The position numbers and the translations under genes were made by a program. From Climacium dendroides (Eukaryota; Streptophyta; Bryopsida; Hypnales; Climaciaceae), in NCBI GenBank assembly GCA_950106755.1, contig OX467091.1:13099538-13163537 (forward strand): DNA of 64,000 nucleotides, in the 5' to 3' direction. Below the pieces are notes generated by a model, which searched no databases, was not told the origin of the DNA, and worked only from the letters and a program-made list of their open reading frames with translations. Positions 21,550-33,599 of this stretch are shown one piece after another (position 1 is the stretch's first letter; every line of letters begins with the position of its first letter).

Positions 21550-22700
21550 AGCTATAGTATTAAATGAATTCAGGAAATGAAGCCCCTAAGAATGCAAGAT
21601 GGCAAGCGGTCTGACACCTCCAAAATTGAAGGATATTTTGGCACAAAAGAAACCCTAAAGAGAGCATTTATCACAACGGGATCTGGAACATGGTATTGAA
21701 TTCATACTTGCAAAGCTTCCTAAAATTGGGAAGGATGTAGGATTCCTTGACATGGTATTTAATATACATGGCTTCCAACGTATAAACTTCAAGGTATTAC
21801 TGACACTTCCACACACATGGGACTAGGATGCTATGGCATCCTTAACTACAAAATATTGTTTTTAGTATTTTTTGTCTTCATGTAGTAAAATGACATGAAT
21901 ATAAAGCACAATCTACTTCTTCATTTGTGGCATATAAAATTGGGATCCTTGCATTAGATGCAAGCATCATCTCAATTGCGAGTGCTTCAAGATGTGCATT
22001 GAAAGCGCATTCATGATTTGGGGCTACCTCAGCAATACAACTACGTGACCTCTACTATACAACTACATAGTAATTCAGAAATGACTTATTCAGGTCATAC
22101 TTTAGTCATATAACAATTAGTACGTAGGAGACATTACTACCCTCAGTATGTGCATTATCATTTACTATATTGTGAGTGATCCTCCCAACTACAGAGGACA
22201 AGCCTATCTTTACCATTAGAAAAGGCAAAAAAAATTGTAAATATGATTTTCCATGCTCTTTCACTCATTATAATTTTTTATCATTGAAATCCTTGGATCT
22301 TCATCTTTTTATTCATTAATGTATTGATTTTCATTTTTTTCCAATAGGGGATTTTTTTTTCAAGTCATGCATCATTGGTGGTCTTTATTTTTAGTGGTTG
22401 TATGTTTTCCCTCATGCCAAATCCATTGCATGATTTAATTTAACCCCTATTGGTATACTAACACTAACTTTTGAAAAGTTGCACGATTGTTAAAATACTA
22501 CTTGAAAATATTTAAGGTGAATCAAATTTGAATTACTAAGGGATTTAAGAAAATGTGTTCAAGTTATAACAAACATACATTGATACTTGTAATTTGACAT
22601 CCCAAAGGTTGAAACGTACATACACAAAGGTATTTTGATGGTTTTAGAGGTAATCATCAAGTCTTGTTTCCTCCTAGCATAGACAATAACGTTGTTTCTT
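21550..22700. other. AT-rich spacer, no gene seen
   Basis: No coding region, RNA gene or clear repeat was recognised here. Confidence 0.5.
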
Positions 22701-22706
22701 TGTTAT

Positions 22707-23573
22707 CACTACAAAATGACTTCAAATGATTGCCATAAGACTTCCTATGACTGAAAAATGACTTTAAAGTGACTCAGTATGTTGTACACCTACTCTACCA
22801 CAACTTCAACCAAGACTTCAACACAACTATAGCAAGATTCCTACATTTTACAAATTCCATATGGTTTGTCTTACTCCCTACAACCCCACTTGTATAAAAG
22901 GCTTGTCATTTTAACTCTTTACACTTATACAATAATTGGCTTGGAAAGTCATGTAAAATATATGCAGAATAAAGTGTATCGTATATTATGTATTTGTCTA
23001 CAATGTATGGGGTATGGTATATTGCTATAGCATTTTGAATGTATTCATATGCAATTGTAAAATGACTACTCTTAAATATCAAAAAATAATCCTCAAATTT
23101 CTTAGATTTTAGATAATAATCTTCAATTTTCCTAAATTTTAGATAACAGTCTTCAAATTTCCTAGATTTTAAAGAAAAATCTTCAAATTTCTTAGATTTC
23201 AGATAACAATCTTCAAACTTCTTAGATTTCAAAAAATAATGTTTCTAAATCCTAGATTTTAAAAATTAATTTTCAAATATACAATGCCCCCAGATGTCCA
23301 CGTCAAATTAATTTGGGGATCTATGACACATAGCAGCTTCATAGGCCTTTCTTTTACCTCTAATTTCTTTCTTGCACCTACATCCTCTAGGTTCTCATCC
23401 ATTTTTCCATCCATTGCCTTAAAAGATAGAAATAACTCTATTGTCACTGTGACTCAAACGCAACTTGTCCACAATGACTGCACGGCATGGAGTCATTTCC
23501 CAGTCATTGTATTCAGAATGACTACCTTGTAGTCAATGTTTGCAGTTGCGTTTGCCAAAACTTTTTTGTAGTG
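22707..23573. mobile_element. En/Spm-like non-autonomous element with internal minisatellite
   Basis: The left end reads cactacaaaatgacttc and the right end ttttttgtagtg, a CACTACAAAA-type inverted terminus. Sub-terminal sequences repeat gactt/agtca motifs. An internal minisatellite of about 33 bases occupies 23085-23260. No transposase frame is present. Target-site duplication was not confirmed. Confidence 0.5.
23085..23265. repeat. 33-bp minisatellite, about five copies
   Basis: Units share cttcaaatttc-tagatttt with a variable agataa linker. Because 33 is divisible by three, the minus strand shows an 11-residue peptide repeat (KSKKFEDCYL-like), which is an effect of the repeat and not evidence for a gene. 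Confidence 0.85.
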
Positions 23574-23599
23574 ACCTATGACCAAGGTTGTCACCAAAA

Positions 23600-26570
23600 T
23601 GCTTGGATTATTGGACCAATAGGTGTATTTTTTTAGTTTCTATGATGAATAGTCGAGTCATCCATCAAGCCACTTTTAGGCCCCATTGTTATCTAAGGAT
23701 TGATCTGGGTTAATCCTTAAATGTCAATGAGGACGTTTGGCGTCTGATGGATGACACAAATGCAACTATTCATCCTTGGAATTTTGTTGTGAAAAAAAGA
23801 GGTCTTCTATAGTAATTTGACTTTTAATGAATACTTTTGCAATTTTAAAAGTAAATGATTCACATGGTAACTAAAAGGATGATTTCCATAGGCACTAGTC
23901 TGTCCTTTAAGAATTAAAAAACATTTCATATTCAAGCTTGGTCAAACTTAATTAAATTTCTATAATAAAATATAGATTTCAAGAATTTAATATTTCTTAC
24001 ATGTAGTGAATTATGTCTAAGACTTAATCTCATTTTTTCATAATTAAAAATGTCAAATTGAATTTTATATGATTTTTCAAAAAAATATCTATGTAAAATT
24101 TATAGTGATTATAAAAATACTTTAAAAAATATAAAACGTTTAAGAAAAATGGAAGTAATAGTAAAAAAATCATAGTGTAATTGAAGTACTCCTTGAGATT
24201 ACACCGAGAGAAATGTGATAGAAAAAATTCAAAAGTAGTATATTTTGAGTTTTCAAGATACTATCTTGAAATTATTACAAAAATTGCAATTTTAACAATT
24301 TTGAACAAAATTAAAATGGAATAAAAAGTAGATTATTGGAGATACATTTTCTTAGTTAAGTTTTAGAATATTTAAAATAAAAAAATATGTGAAAATTTAA
24401 GCTTTGACTTTCAAAATGCTCAAAGGACTTGTATTGTCCTTTGAGGATTAAGATAAATATATCCAAAACCAACCAAATAAGAAGTCTATTGCTATAATTG
24501 TTGATCCTACATGTAGGAATATCAAATGTACAACAATAGTACGTATTATTGGTTTACAATGCACAAGGCTTTTGCTTTTGGTGCATTCCTTAGACATAGA
24601 AGGTACATGAATCGAGGTATGTAATGGTGAGTAAGAGCAACTCTAGGGTCTTCTAAGAGTATTGATGGGGTTGGAATTTCAAAGGGGCTAGATTTTTATG
24701 AAATGTTATAGTAGCACTATAAAAAAATATATTGCATTTTCATCACATCATGACTACATTATAGTCACATCACAATCAAAGATTTCCTCTAATTGCAAAA
24801 CACAAACTTCTACATGGAGAAAACAAGTACAAGGATTGAAGCAAACCAATTATATTTGCATATGTTAGAATTGTAGAGTCTAACAAATCTTCAATTTTTC
24901 TTAAGCTCAATTCATGAACTCCTAGTCCCACAACAACACTAAAGTTGATGTAGTGTTATTGAGGTTAAATTTTCTCTTCTGAAGATCATACCCTTGGTGT
25001 TTCTCCATTCTTAGGGCCTAAATGGTAAATTATTGGCGATGCTTTAAAATTTGTATTCATATTGAGCGAGATTCAATGACACATGGTATTCCCGATTTGG
25101 ATCCTTATTGCATTTTCTCCATGTCTTAGAATTTACAAAATGATAGTGTATTTTAATTGTATGGAGTTGTATTTGAGAATGATAAGGTTTGGATGATAAA
25201 ATGACATCCAAATGAAAGAGGCAAATTGTTGAATTATTAATCTAATGGTGTCTATATTGCCATATATTAATATATAATTTAAATTGTAAGAGTCCAATAT
25301 GATACCATATATATGGTTCTCTATAGATCTTTAAGGGATAACCTTTGCCATCCTTTTAGAGCTCTCAATTTATCATCTAAAATATGAACTTTAGATCCTT
25401 TAGGGAATAACTAAGATAGAAAAATTTGTTTTGAATACTTTTGTAATTTATGTAAATTAACCACACCTAAATGTATTTGAATAAGCAATTGAGCATTGTT
25501 CCTATTGATAAATTGACTAATTTTTGTTAAATCTTATTGAAAGAAGACCTTAGATTTTCTTTTTATGCATTTTTGGACAACGAAAGAGTAAAGTATTAAT
25601 TTATAAGTGCTAAAAATAGTCATGCTTAGTGTATCAATTTTAGACTCTCGTAAATAGAAGTTGCACGTTTTAGGTAGAATTTTGTAGAGGGCAAGTTTTG
25701 AAAGGGATTATAGTTAGATCTTGAGAGTTAGATGTAGAATGATGTCTTAAATAGTTGCAATAGACATGACTACAAAAGAAGCTCAATTTGAAAAATTGAT
25801 TGATGAATGATTATTTACTAATATTTGTAAATGAACTTTGATTGATCTATCTTTGTATAATTGGTCTATCCTTGTATAATTTTCACATAAACCAAGTCTT
25901 GTTTTCATTTTTATTACTTGAATACACTAATACGTTTAAGCTCAAAACTAACTTTTCCAATTCAACATAAGGTCAAAAAAAATTTATTACAAAAAATTTA
26001 GTTAAAAAAAATCTTATAAAATCATAATAAATTTCACTATTAGTATGAATTTCAATTTTTTTGGTTTCAAATTTAATCAATAAACTTTGGCTAGTGCAAT
26101 GGTAGATTCAACCACATGGATGTAATTAATGGTTCATCTTTTATAGATTTTGCTAGACAATCATCATTAAATTATTATTCTAAATTATCTTGTGTTATAC
26201 ACCTTAACATTTTACAAAACTTGGACTATTCATTAGTTATTAAGAAGTTAAATTTTAAAATTTCTTTATAATGAATACTTTATTGTTACTAGTGTACTCA
26301 ATGACCAAAAAACTACACTATGATATTTTCTACAAAAATATATTCTTACAAAACTTGGATTCCTTTAGAATGTCTTGTATGTGATATGACTTTTTCTTCA
26401 CTTCTTCACCAAAAATTCAATATTATAATTTGAAATCTTCAAACAAAAGTGAAAACACTTTATGACTTACACAAGATGCGTGATTTTAACTATGAAAACA
26501 AGACAAAAAAATATTTCATTCACATAATTATAGTGACAAAATAAAATCACACATTATATGCCAAAAAGTA
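23600..26570. other. AT-rich gene desert
   Basis: No gene was recognised. A short dispersed motif (atgattcaca ... ggatgatttcca) at 23852-23898 is shared with 30811-30856 and 52851-52895. Confidence 0.5.
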
Positions 26571-26579
26571 TTGAAATTT

Positions 26580-27390
26580 GTGGTCACCATATGGCCTTAT
26601 CTGCAACATAAAAATCAAGGTAAGCACGTCCAATTGCACCACCGACTCAAAAACCGCCACCATCACTCCATCTACACCTCCAAATATCAATAAGTACCTA
26701 CTTCTAGAAGAACACGATTTCAGAACCTCTATCCAAAAAGAACTTCGAGTGACCCTACATAATTTTTGTATACAATGTCCAAATGCCACGTTTTTCAATG
26801 CATTGGAACCTCCTTTCACTTGCCAACCAGAAAATTGGGACCATCTAATAAGGTAAAACAACCCATTGTGGTCAAACGACCCATTGCATTTGCCTAGGAA
26901 ATGACCCATTGTGGGGATTTTTTGAGTATGTAAGATGTGGACCACAATGCATGTCTTACATGACAGCAATGGAGTGAACACTGACCTCATTATGAACTTC
27001 TGATTTTTCCAGTGTGAAATTCATTGTAAAAATTGACTTTTTGGGCCTTTCATAATAGAAAATATTTTGACTGCATTAGGTAGTGAGATGAGCATTACAG
27101 TTTCAGATTTTGTTGGTCTACAGACTCTTTTGGGCTGAACACTTCAGAAATTCCTAGTGAATTCATACTGTGTCAAAAAAAAATTTAATTTCAATTGCAC
27201 TTGCTGTTTCTCACACACTTGTATTAACGTGGGAAAAAAAATTGAAAAATTTCATCAACAAGATGATGTCAAACTCCTCATTCTGACCACAATGGGCTGC
27301 TTTACCTCAATACTAACTATGCACAGTAGCAAAAAAGTGGTGGTTTTGGGAGTACCCACCTACCGTCAACAAAAACAACCATGACTGTTT
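26580..27390. repeat. Repeat-derived block with short open frames
   Basis: The block has higher sequence complexity than its surroundings. A 92-codon plus-strand frame (26578-26856) contains EEHDFRTSIQKELRVTLHN and CQPENWDHL, but I recognise no family; the minus strand is open over the same interval. Bases 27155-27330 match the reverse complement of about 63840-64000 (gatgatgtcaaactcctcat and accacaatgggctg landmarks), so at least this part is a dispersed repeat. Confidence 0.45.
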
Positions 27391-27399
27391 GGTCACTGC

Positions 27400-28520
27400 A
27401 TTTTATTATTTTTAAGAGTCCAGAAACTGAAGCAAGCTTTCCAAGCTTTCCAAGCTTTCCAAAGTCTGGTTCAATCCTGCAGGTCAGCAGATGCTCATAT
27501 TTTTCTTTTTTATAGAACTATAAGTTATAAATTTTTGTAAACAATTCTGAGGTTAGTGAGGGTGGGCTTTCCGATCTCGGTCAGAGTGCCCTAAAAAAGA
27601 ATTTCCAGATAGAAATTTTGTAACTTATTACATTACCCTTTGTTTTTAAAGGAAAAAAAAACACTTATTAAATTAGTTGATGTTTTGGCTAGGGCAGGCA
27701 GACCTGGAGAATTTGTACACTTGGTTTCAGTATGAATAAAGTTAGGAAACAAACAAACCAGACAGACACCAATCCTGACTACCCGGTACTAGGGCTATTT
27801 CATGATAGATAAAGTACAAGGACGGATGGGTTATAATCACACAACTTACACGAGGTCCGTAAATTGCCCATTTAAGAGCTGATACTGAATTTGGGGGAGG
27901 AGGAGGTTCTTGAAACATTTTTCAGTCAATTTTGCTTGAAAGACAAGTAGAATTGGCATCTATCCCAATTTGTTTCATATTTTTTGGAGCTTTGTGGAAT
28001 TAGTTATGAAATTTTGAAGTTGGAATGGCATAGGGTTCTCAAATTGCCCACCTCCTAGAATGTACATTGTTTGTACATTGCTAAAGGTTGTGAAAAAGCA
28101 ACATGTACTAAAAGTGTACATTTGAAGAGGTGGGTGACTTTAGAGCTTGTGCACTTTCGGAACTTTCTACCTTGAGGTGGATAATCCCTCCAATCGCCTC
28201 TAATTGCTATTGTGCCTAATTATTATAAAAAAATTGTTCAAATTTTCATATTTTTTTAATGGCTAGTAAAAGGAGGTTTCAATGCACCAAAGAACATGAT
28301 ATTTGGATACTACATGCAAAAGTTATGAAGGAACAAAGTTTGCTTCTAGAAGCATTTCTTTCACACAAGTAATAATTGATTTTAGAAATATATGTATAGT
28401 GAAGATGGCAACTTAGGATTAGTGGCACATTTGAAGGTGTCCACTGTATCAATAGTAGTAATGTAATTGTATTGTATAGATCTTTGAATGTTTGAACTTT
28501 GAATTGAAATAGTTTGTGGC
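27400..28520. other. Spacer, no gene seen
   Basis: A small three-copy repeat of ccaagcttt lies near 27435-27462. Otherwise no coding region or repeat structure was recognised. Confidence 0.4.
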
Positions 28521-28527
28521 ATGCAAG

Positions 28528-28770
28528 TATGCCATATTTAATTACTTTTGGACTTTGCAAAGTCCAAAATTGGTAAAGGGACATCTAAGACAATTGTAGA
28601 TTTTGATTTCTATAGATTTTAGGAATCTAGATATGATATAGATTTTGGACTAGGTGGTTTGAAAAATGTACAACAAGTTTAGATTTTAGATATCTATGAC
28701 AACCGGAGATCTCCCATTGGACAAAGTCCAAAATTCCTTGAAAAGTCCAAAAGTAGTTAAATATGGCATA
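28528..28770. mobile_element. MITE with 29-bp terminal inverted repeats beginning at TA
   Basis: The ends (28528-28556 and 28742-28770) are complementary at 28 of 29 positions. Reading the outer TA as the duplicated target gives an element TGCCATATTTAA...TTAAATATGGCA of about 239 bases, consistent with the TA target of Tc1/mariner-type elements. It has no coding capacity. Confidence 0.7.
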
Positions 28771-28779
28771 AATATAACT

Positions 28780-30805
28780 TTATTGTATTTTGCATTTTTG
28801 CCCTTGCAATGGAATTTCGTTTCATTTGTTTCAAAATAAAAATAAATAATTAATTAAATAGTGTGCCATAACTTAAGGTGGACACCTTCCAAACAGGCAT
28901 GAAAACCATCTGTGTATGCATGAGGAAGACAATGAATTAATTACTATTAAATAGACCTTGACAAATATTGCCTCTGTCCCAAAATGATCTTCTAGTTGGA
29001 CAAAATGTTCAAAACCTTAGGCTAAAATAATGTTATTTCAACCCATTTCAATCTATAAGTAGAGTTTGGTACAATATTATTGTCATGAAACATTGAATTT
29101 TGGAGCCCTTTTTATAGTGTAATACTAGTAGAACATGCCCTCAAAACTTTCAAGTAAGAGCCATTGTTTTGAATTCTTAGCCTTTAAATGTCCAAAAGGT
29201 CTCTTCCTTCCAAAATCACTTTTAAATTGTTGTTTCTAAAATGAAGGTAGAATTTTCTTAAAAATCATTTTTGAAAATTACAATAATAGTATCTTGTTCA
29301 CCACTATCAAATTATTCTACCCTCAAGTTTTCAAAGCTGGCTTTGAATGTACAATTTTTGAAATATCTTCAATTAAAGTTTAGTTTTTTTCTTAAATAGT
29401 TTGCAAAGTGACTACCGTATGGGGGTCTACATCTCAAGGCAAAGTTTTTGTCCAAATCATAAGTTCTTATAAAAAAAAAATGTCTTTGTTGACCAAATGT
29501 AACTATTTATGAATAGCTAAAAACATGCATGCCAATTTTCACAAAGATTGGATCCCAATTTTCTTGGAGTGGCCATGGAGTGACTAGGTTACTCTTTCCC
29601 AAGACAATTTTTAGTGAACATTTATTGAAGTACTTGATTTTGAAAAATCACCAAAGGTGAAGTTTTTTTCAAATCAAAAGATTTTTTGGCTATGAAAAGA
29701 CAATTTAATAAACTACAAGGAAAGAAATATGAGATTTCAACAAATGTATTTTGGAAGGAAATTGAGCAACCCTTGAAGTTGGCAGTGATCATAAAATGGT
29801 TGTCTAGATATTTAAGAATTTATAGTGCTAAATATTTTGTGGACTATGAAATGTGACAAATTATTAAAATTGAATTTATTTACAATATATAAATTTTCAA
29901 AAATAAAAAAATGGATTGCCTTTGGGAATGTAGATCACACTTCCAATATCAATTTCAAATACGTTGGCTCAATATTCTAAAAGTTATGAGATCATTTGAG
30001 TCCTGATTTGAGTGAACATACAATATATGACATCAAAATTGTGCAAATGTTTCATGCTTTTATCCATGGACTAAAGCCTAAGAAATGACTTTTGGCATGC
30101 ATAGTAGGTTGGCTTACAATGGTGATGCTCTCTAGGGCAAGCATCATTCATCACCTCTTCCCCCCATATTGGACCCATATGGCAAGGGACAAGTTAGATT
30201 ACAATGAACAACCCTTTTGTAGAGGCTAGGACAAAATACAAAATGACTAACTTTCCAAATTTGAGCAAGTAGACAAAAACCTACAAGGATCATTATACTC
30301 TTGGCCATACCTAATATCCAAAGAATTTTAGAAATTTGGATCTACAATTTAGAGCATTCCTGAACTATTTAAAATAGTGACAAATGCTTTTGATCCAAAT
30401 GAATATTTCCAATTACATTAATTCTTGTATCCTTAGTAAGCCAATATTGCTATAGCATTCTTGAACATGAAGGCAAGGACAATCTGTTTCTTACAAATTA
30501 CGGCTTTTTTCACTCTAGAACATCTTGAATGTAAGCTTGCCCATACATTGTAGGCCACTGCAACACAAATGTATTCTTATTACAATGATAAAAGCACTGC
30601 AATCTTAATTCAATGGCTTTGGCTTTGGTACACCAATAAAGTGGTCATGAATTAAAATCTAGGCATTGATGGGGAGTTTACCACTATAGTCCATGAAACT
30701 ACAGTAGGGGGCAAGTGACCTTCTTGTCATATATAGGGACCAATGAATTTTTTTGGGAAGGAACATGTCAATTCTTTTACCTCTAATGTGGATACTTTTT
30801 TATTA
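28780..30805. other. AT-rich gene desert
   Basis: No gene was recognised. A sequence like a Stowaway terminus (cctctgtcccaaaatgatc) occurs near 28971-28990 without a clear partner. Confidence 0.45.
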
Positions 30806-30857
30806 TAAGTAGATGATTCACACTATACCCCAAAGAATGATTTCCACAAGGACTACA

Positions 30858-31284
30858 CTAAAATTGGTAAATAGTGTTGGCAACACTAATTGTGATTTGC
30901 AAGGTTAGTGTTAGAACACTAATTACACATTCTAACACTATTTTAGCTCTATAGTAAAAAAATTTGCCTCGATCTAGTTTAGTTTTTGGAGAATGGTGCC
31001 TCCCTTTGTCCAATCGGGAAGGGCCAAAAATTCAGATTTCCAAGGAAGGGTCAGAAATTCAGATTTCCAAGGAAGGGCCAGAAATTCAGATTTCTAAGGA
31101 AAGACCAAAAATCTAGATTTTCAGGGAAAGGGCTAGAAATTCAGATTTTGAGGGAAGAGCCAAAGTATGACGGTGGGAGTTAAGTGCCCCAACACTATTT
31201 TCACATGAGTTGAAAAATAGTGTTGGGGGTAAAAAATAGGGAACAACACTAATTATCAACCAACACTATTTACCAATTTTAGTG
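30858..31284. mobile_element. TA-flanked MITE with perfect 25-bp termini
   Basis: Positions 30858-30882 and 31260-31284 are perfect inverted complements starting cactaaaattggtaaatag. Counting the flanking bases the match reaches 31 positions because the host site ggac-TA-gtcc is itself palindromic. TA flanks both ends. The homologous host motif at 23898 and nearby reads g-actagtc uninterrupted, which fits insertion with a TA duplication. The interior carries hairpins of agtgtta and a 27-bp minisatellite. Confidence 0.8.
31010..31160. repeat. 27-bp minisatellite inside the MITE, about five copies
   Basis: Units share aaggaagggccagaaattca followed by gatttcc with substitutions growing toward the right. 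The plus strand therefore encodes a nine-residue repeat (RKGQKFRFP), which is not taken as a gene. Confidence 0.9.
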
Positions 31285-31299
31285 TAGTCCATCCTTTCA

Positions 31300-32020
31300 C
31301 AGTTAAGGATGTAAGGTTCTCTACTCATAAAGCAACCTTAGCTTAAGAGTTGATTACATTTTGAGGGAAGTTAAGCTCCTTACAACAATTTTCAGTATAT
31401 TTTCATAGGAAACAAAATGGAATTGGCATTAAACCCAAAGTCAATCTTGTCATATTTGTTGGACCTTCGAGGAATTAGTTATGAATTTTTTTGAAGTTAA
31501 AATGCACTAGTCACTAAAAATAACCCCTCTTAAAATGTGAAATGTATAGTATCCTCCAAGAAGTCTTGCAACCTCATCTCTGGTTCTCAATTAAGTACTT
31601 TGATTAGAAAACATAATTGTGGTAGATAAATTTAGATATTTGATTGAGATTTTTTGCCTTAGATAAGGTGAGTCATGTGTTTTGTTGTGACTCATTCTAT
31701 TTCTTAGAAATATCTCTCTTCATGAGAGGTGGTTGATTTTGGAAATACTAAACTGAGCTTAAAGGTACTATGCTACACTTTAAAATTTCATTGTAGGAGA
31801 TTAGAAGTAGTAGATTTCAATTGCCTTTGGAGTTGAGAGAATCAACATTATTGCATGCATGCTTCTAGTGATTGTTGCTTGTAGACATAGCCAGAAAGGT
31901 TTGTGAGAAAAGATCGATATTTGTCTAAAATATTGTATTGTGATGTTGCTAAGAGTTTTATAAGCAAATTTTGTAAAATTCTAAGTAGTGCTAGTTAACT
32001 TTATATGATGACATAATGTA
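31300..32020. other. AT-rich spacer, no gene seen
   Basis: No coding region or repeat structure was recognised here. Confidence 0.4.
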
Positions 32021-32029
32021 AAATTCATT

Positions 32030-32252
32030 GAATGGCTACCAAATTCCTTTGACTCCAATCCTGTAGAAAACGTATGGAAGCAAGTCAGAGATGGAGTGCA
32101 AATAAGATGTAGATCCCATAATAAAGACCAAATGTGGACATCAATGAATTTGGCATGAGAGGATATATCTCAAGAAAGTATCCAAAAGTTAATTCCTACA
32201 ATGCCAAACCGAATGGAGGCTGTACTAGCAATTCAAGGTAGTAGTACTTGAT
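32030..32252 (+). pseudogene. Tc1/mariner transposase, C-terminal relic
   Basis: The plus-strand reading EWLPNSFDSNPVENVWKQV resembles the catalytic NSPDLNPIENVW block of Tc1/mariner DDE transposases, with the Asp retained. About 40 codons later ISQESIQKLIPTMPNRMEAV resembles the family's C-terminal helix region. One in-frame TGA interrupts the piece, and the rest of the transposase is missing. It is a dead fragment. Confidence 0.75.
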
Positions 32253-32389
32253 GGTAGTGGATGTACCACTTTGTTGTAAAGTAGTTGCTAGTGAACAAGA
32301 CATAATGTAAAATTCTTGTTATAGTAGGCTTTTACAATACTATAGCTTTCAAATGATACCCTATTTGACAACATTTGTTCAATTATTTT

Positions 32390-32540
32390 TAATTCATTAA
32401 GGACTAGGTCGATGACAAGAAATGAAAAACTGGCTGAAACTGACATGTTTTCATCAGTAACCAAAGTGGATACTAATGAAAACATGTCAGTTTGAGCCAC
32501 TTTTTCACTCCATTCATCGACCTGGTCCTTAATGGGTTAA
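32390..32540. repeat. Hairpin with 73-74-base arms and a 3-base loop
   Basis: The left arm (32390-32463) and the reverse complement of the right arm (32467-32540) agree at roughly 85% of positions, including cattaaggac-aggtcgatga and ctgacatgttttcat. The closeness to the Tc1/mariner relic suggests it could be terminal repeats of a deleted element or a derived MITE. Confidence 0.85.
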
Positions 32541-32549
32541 TACATGAGC

Positions 32550-33250
32550 TTGCTTTCCTTTTCCATGAATGTGTAGGAAAGAAAATTGCAAAATACATTG
32601 AAGCCACAAAGAGGAAAATTGTACCTACATAGTGTGAGTCTTTATAATATGAAAGATGTGAACAATGATGTTTCCTAAATACATGTGCAATCAGAACTTA
32701 AAAATTCCTCACATATATTTTTCAATTAATTATTATAAAAAGCTATGAAAAACAAATCAAATAATTCACCAAAAATGAAGTTCCTATTTTTGGACCATTG
32801 AAATTTCATATGTTGGTTAGGGTTCCATAAAGCAATAGATTTAATAGGATAGTTTTGATAGGATATTCTTAAAATGGAGTTAAAAAGAAAAAATTTGAAG
32901 GGCTTTATAGTAGGGTTGCAAGACTACTTGGAGGGTACCAATCAATTTAAATTTTTTTTTTTTAAGAAGTGCCAAAGTGGTGATATAAAATGTTATAGCA
33001 GTGCTCCAAATTTCAACATTCATCCACATATAGGATAGAAAATATAACATTAGCACATATCACATGTCTATAATTTAGTTTTCATTCACAATCCAGCGAT
33101 TTCATCCAAGATTTTTTTTTTAAGAATTCAAAGTGTTTTGGCAATTTCATTCAAATTTTTTTGGCACTTCTTTTGGCATTTTTTAGCCAAATTATTTAGT
33201 TTGGTGCAATTTGGCACAAGAAAGCCCCCCCCAAAACCCTAGTACTAGTA
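32550..33250. other. AT-rich spacer, no gene seen
   Basis: Homopolymer T/A runs near 32950 and 33110 and a C run near 33225 were noted. No gene or larger repeat was recognised. Confidence 0.4.
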
Positions 33251-33258
33251 CATAGTTA

Positions 33259-33562
33259 AAGCATCTCCACCCTTCTTGCAAAACGGATGACTTCTTAAGA
33301 GTGGCTTGCAAAAGTGCCCCACCCATCTTGCCAAAATGCAAGCCACCCACCGGCTTGCAAAACAACATAGGACAAGAAGTGGTCCCCCTCCCAAAACCTC
33401 TCACCCAATCATAAAAACTTTTAATATTATCAAAACTGAAAACGAGCATTACAAAAATAATTTAACAACACAAAACCTCATTGGTTGGCCTCCCGCCCCT
33501 CCCCCACCTGCAAAATGGATGCATTTTGCCAGCCACATTTTTGCAGGAGGGTGGGCGTGCTC
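33259..33562. mobile_element. PIF/Harbinger (Tourist)-type MITE with TTA target duplication
   Basis: The left end AAGCATCTCCACCC and the reverse complement of the right end GAGCACGCCCACCC match at 10 of 14 positions. TTA flanks both sides (33256-33258 and 33563-33565). The gagcatctcca-type end and a three-base TTA duplication are typical of plant Harbinger MITEs. The 304-base interior has no coding capacity. A similar right end (gtggagatgctctaa) appears alone near 36391. Confidence 0.7.
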
Positions 33563-33599
33563 TTAATTCATTGAAGAAAGAAAAATGTACCTCTGTGTT

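Noticed and set aside
22906..23232. 108-codon frame with an 11-residue repeat
   Set aside because: It is a translation of the 33-bp minisatellite inside an En/Spm-like element.
30986..31183. 65-codon basic repeat peptide
   Set aside because: It is a translation of the 27-bp minisatellite inside a MITE.
30858..31284. Classification of the cactaaaa element as a CACTA transposon
   Set aside because: The flanks and the paralogous uninterrupted site support a TA duplication, not three bases.
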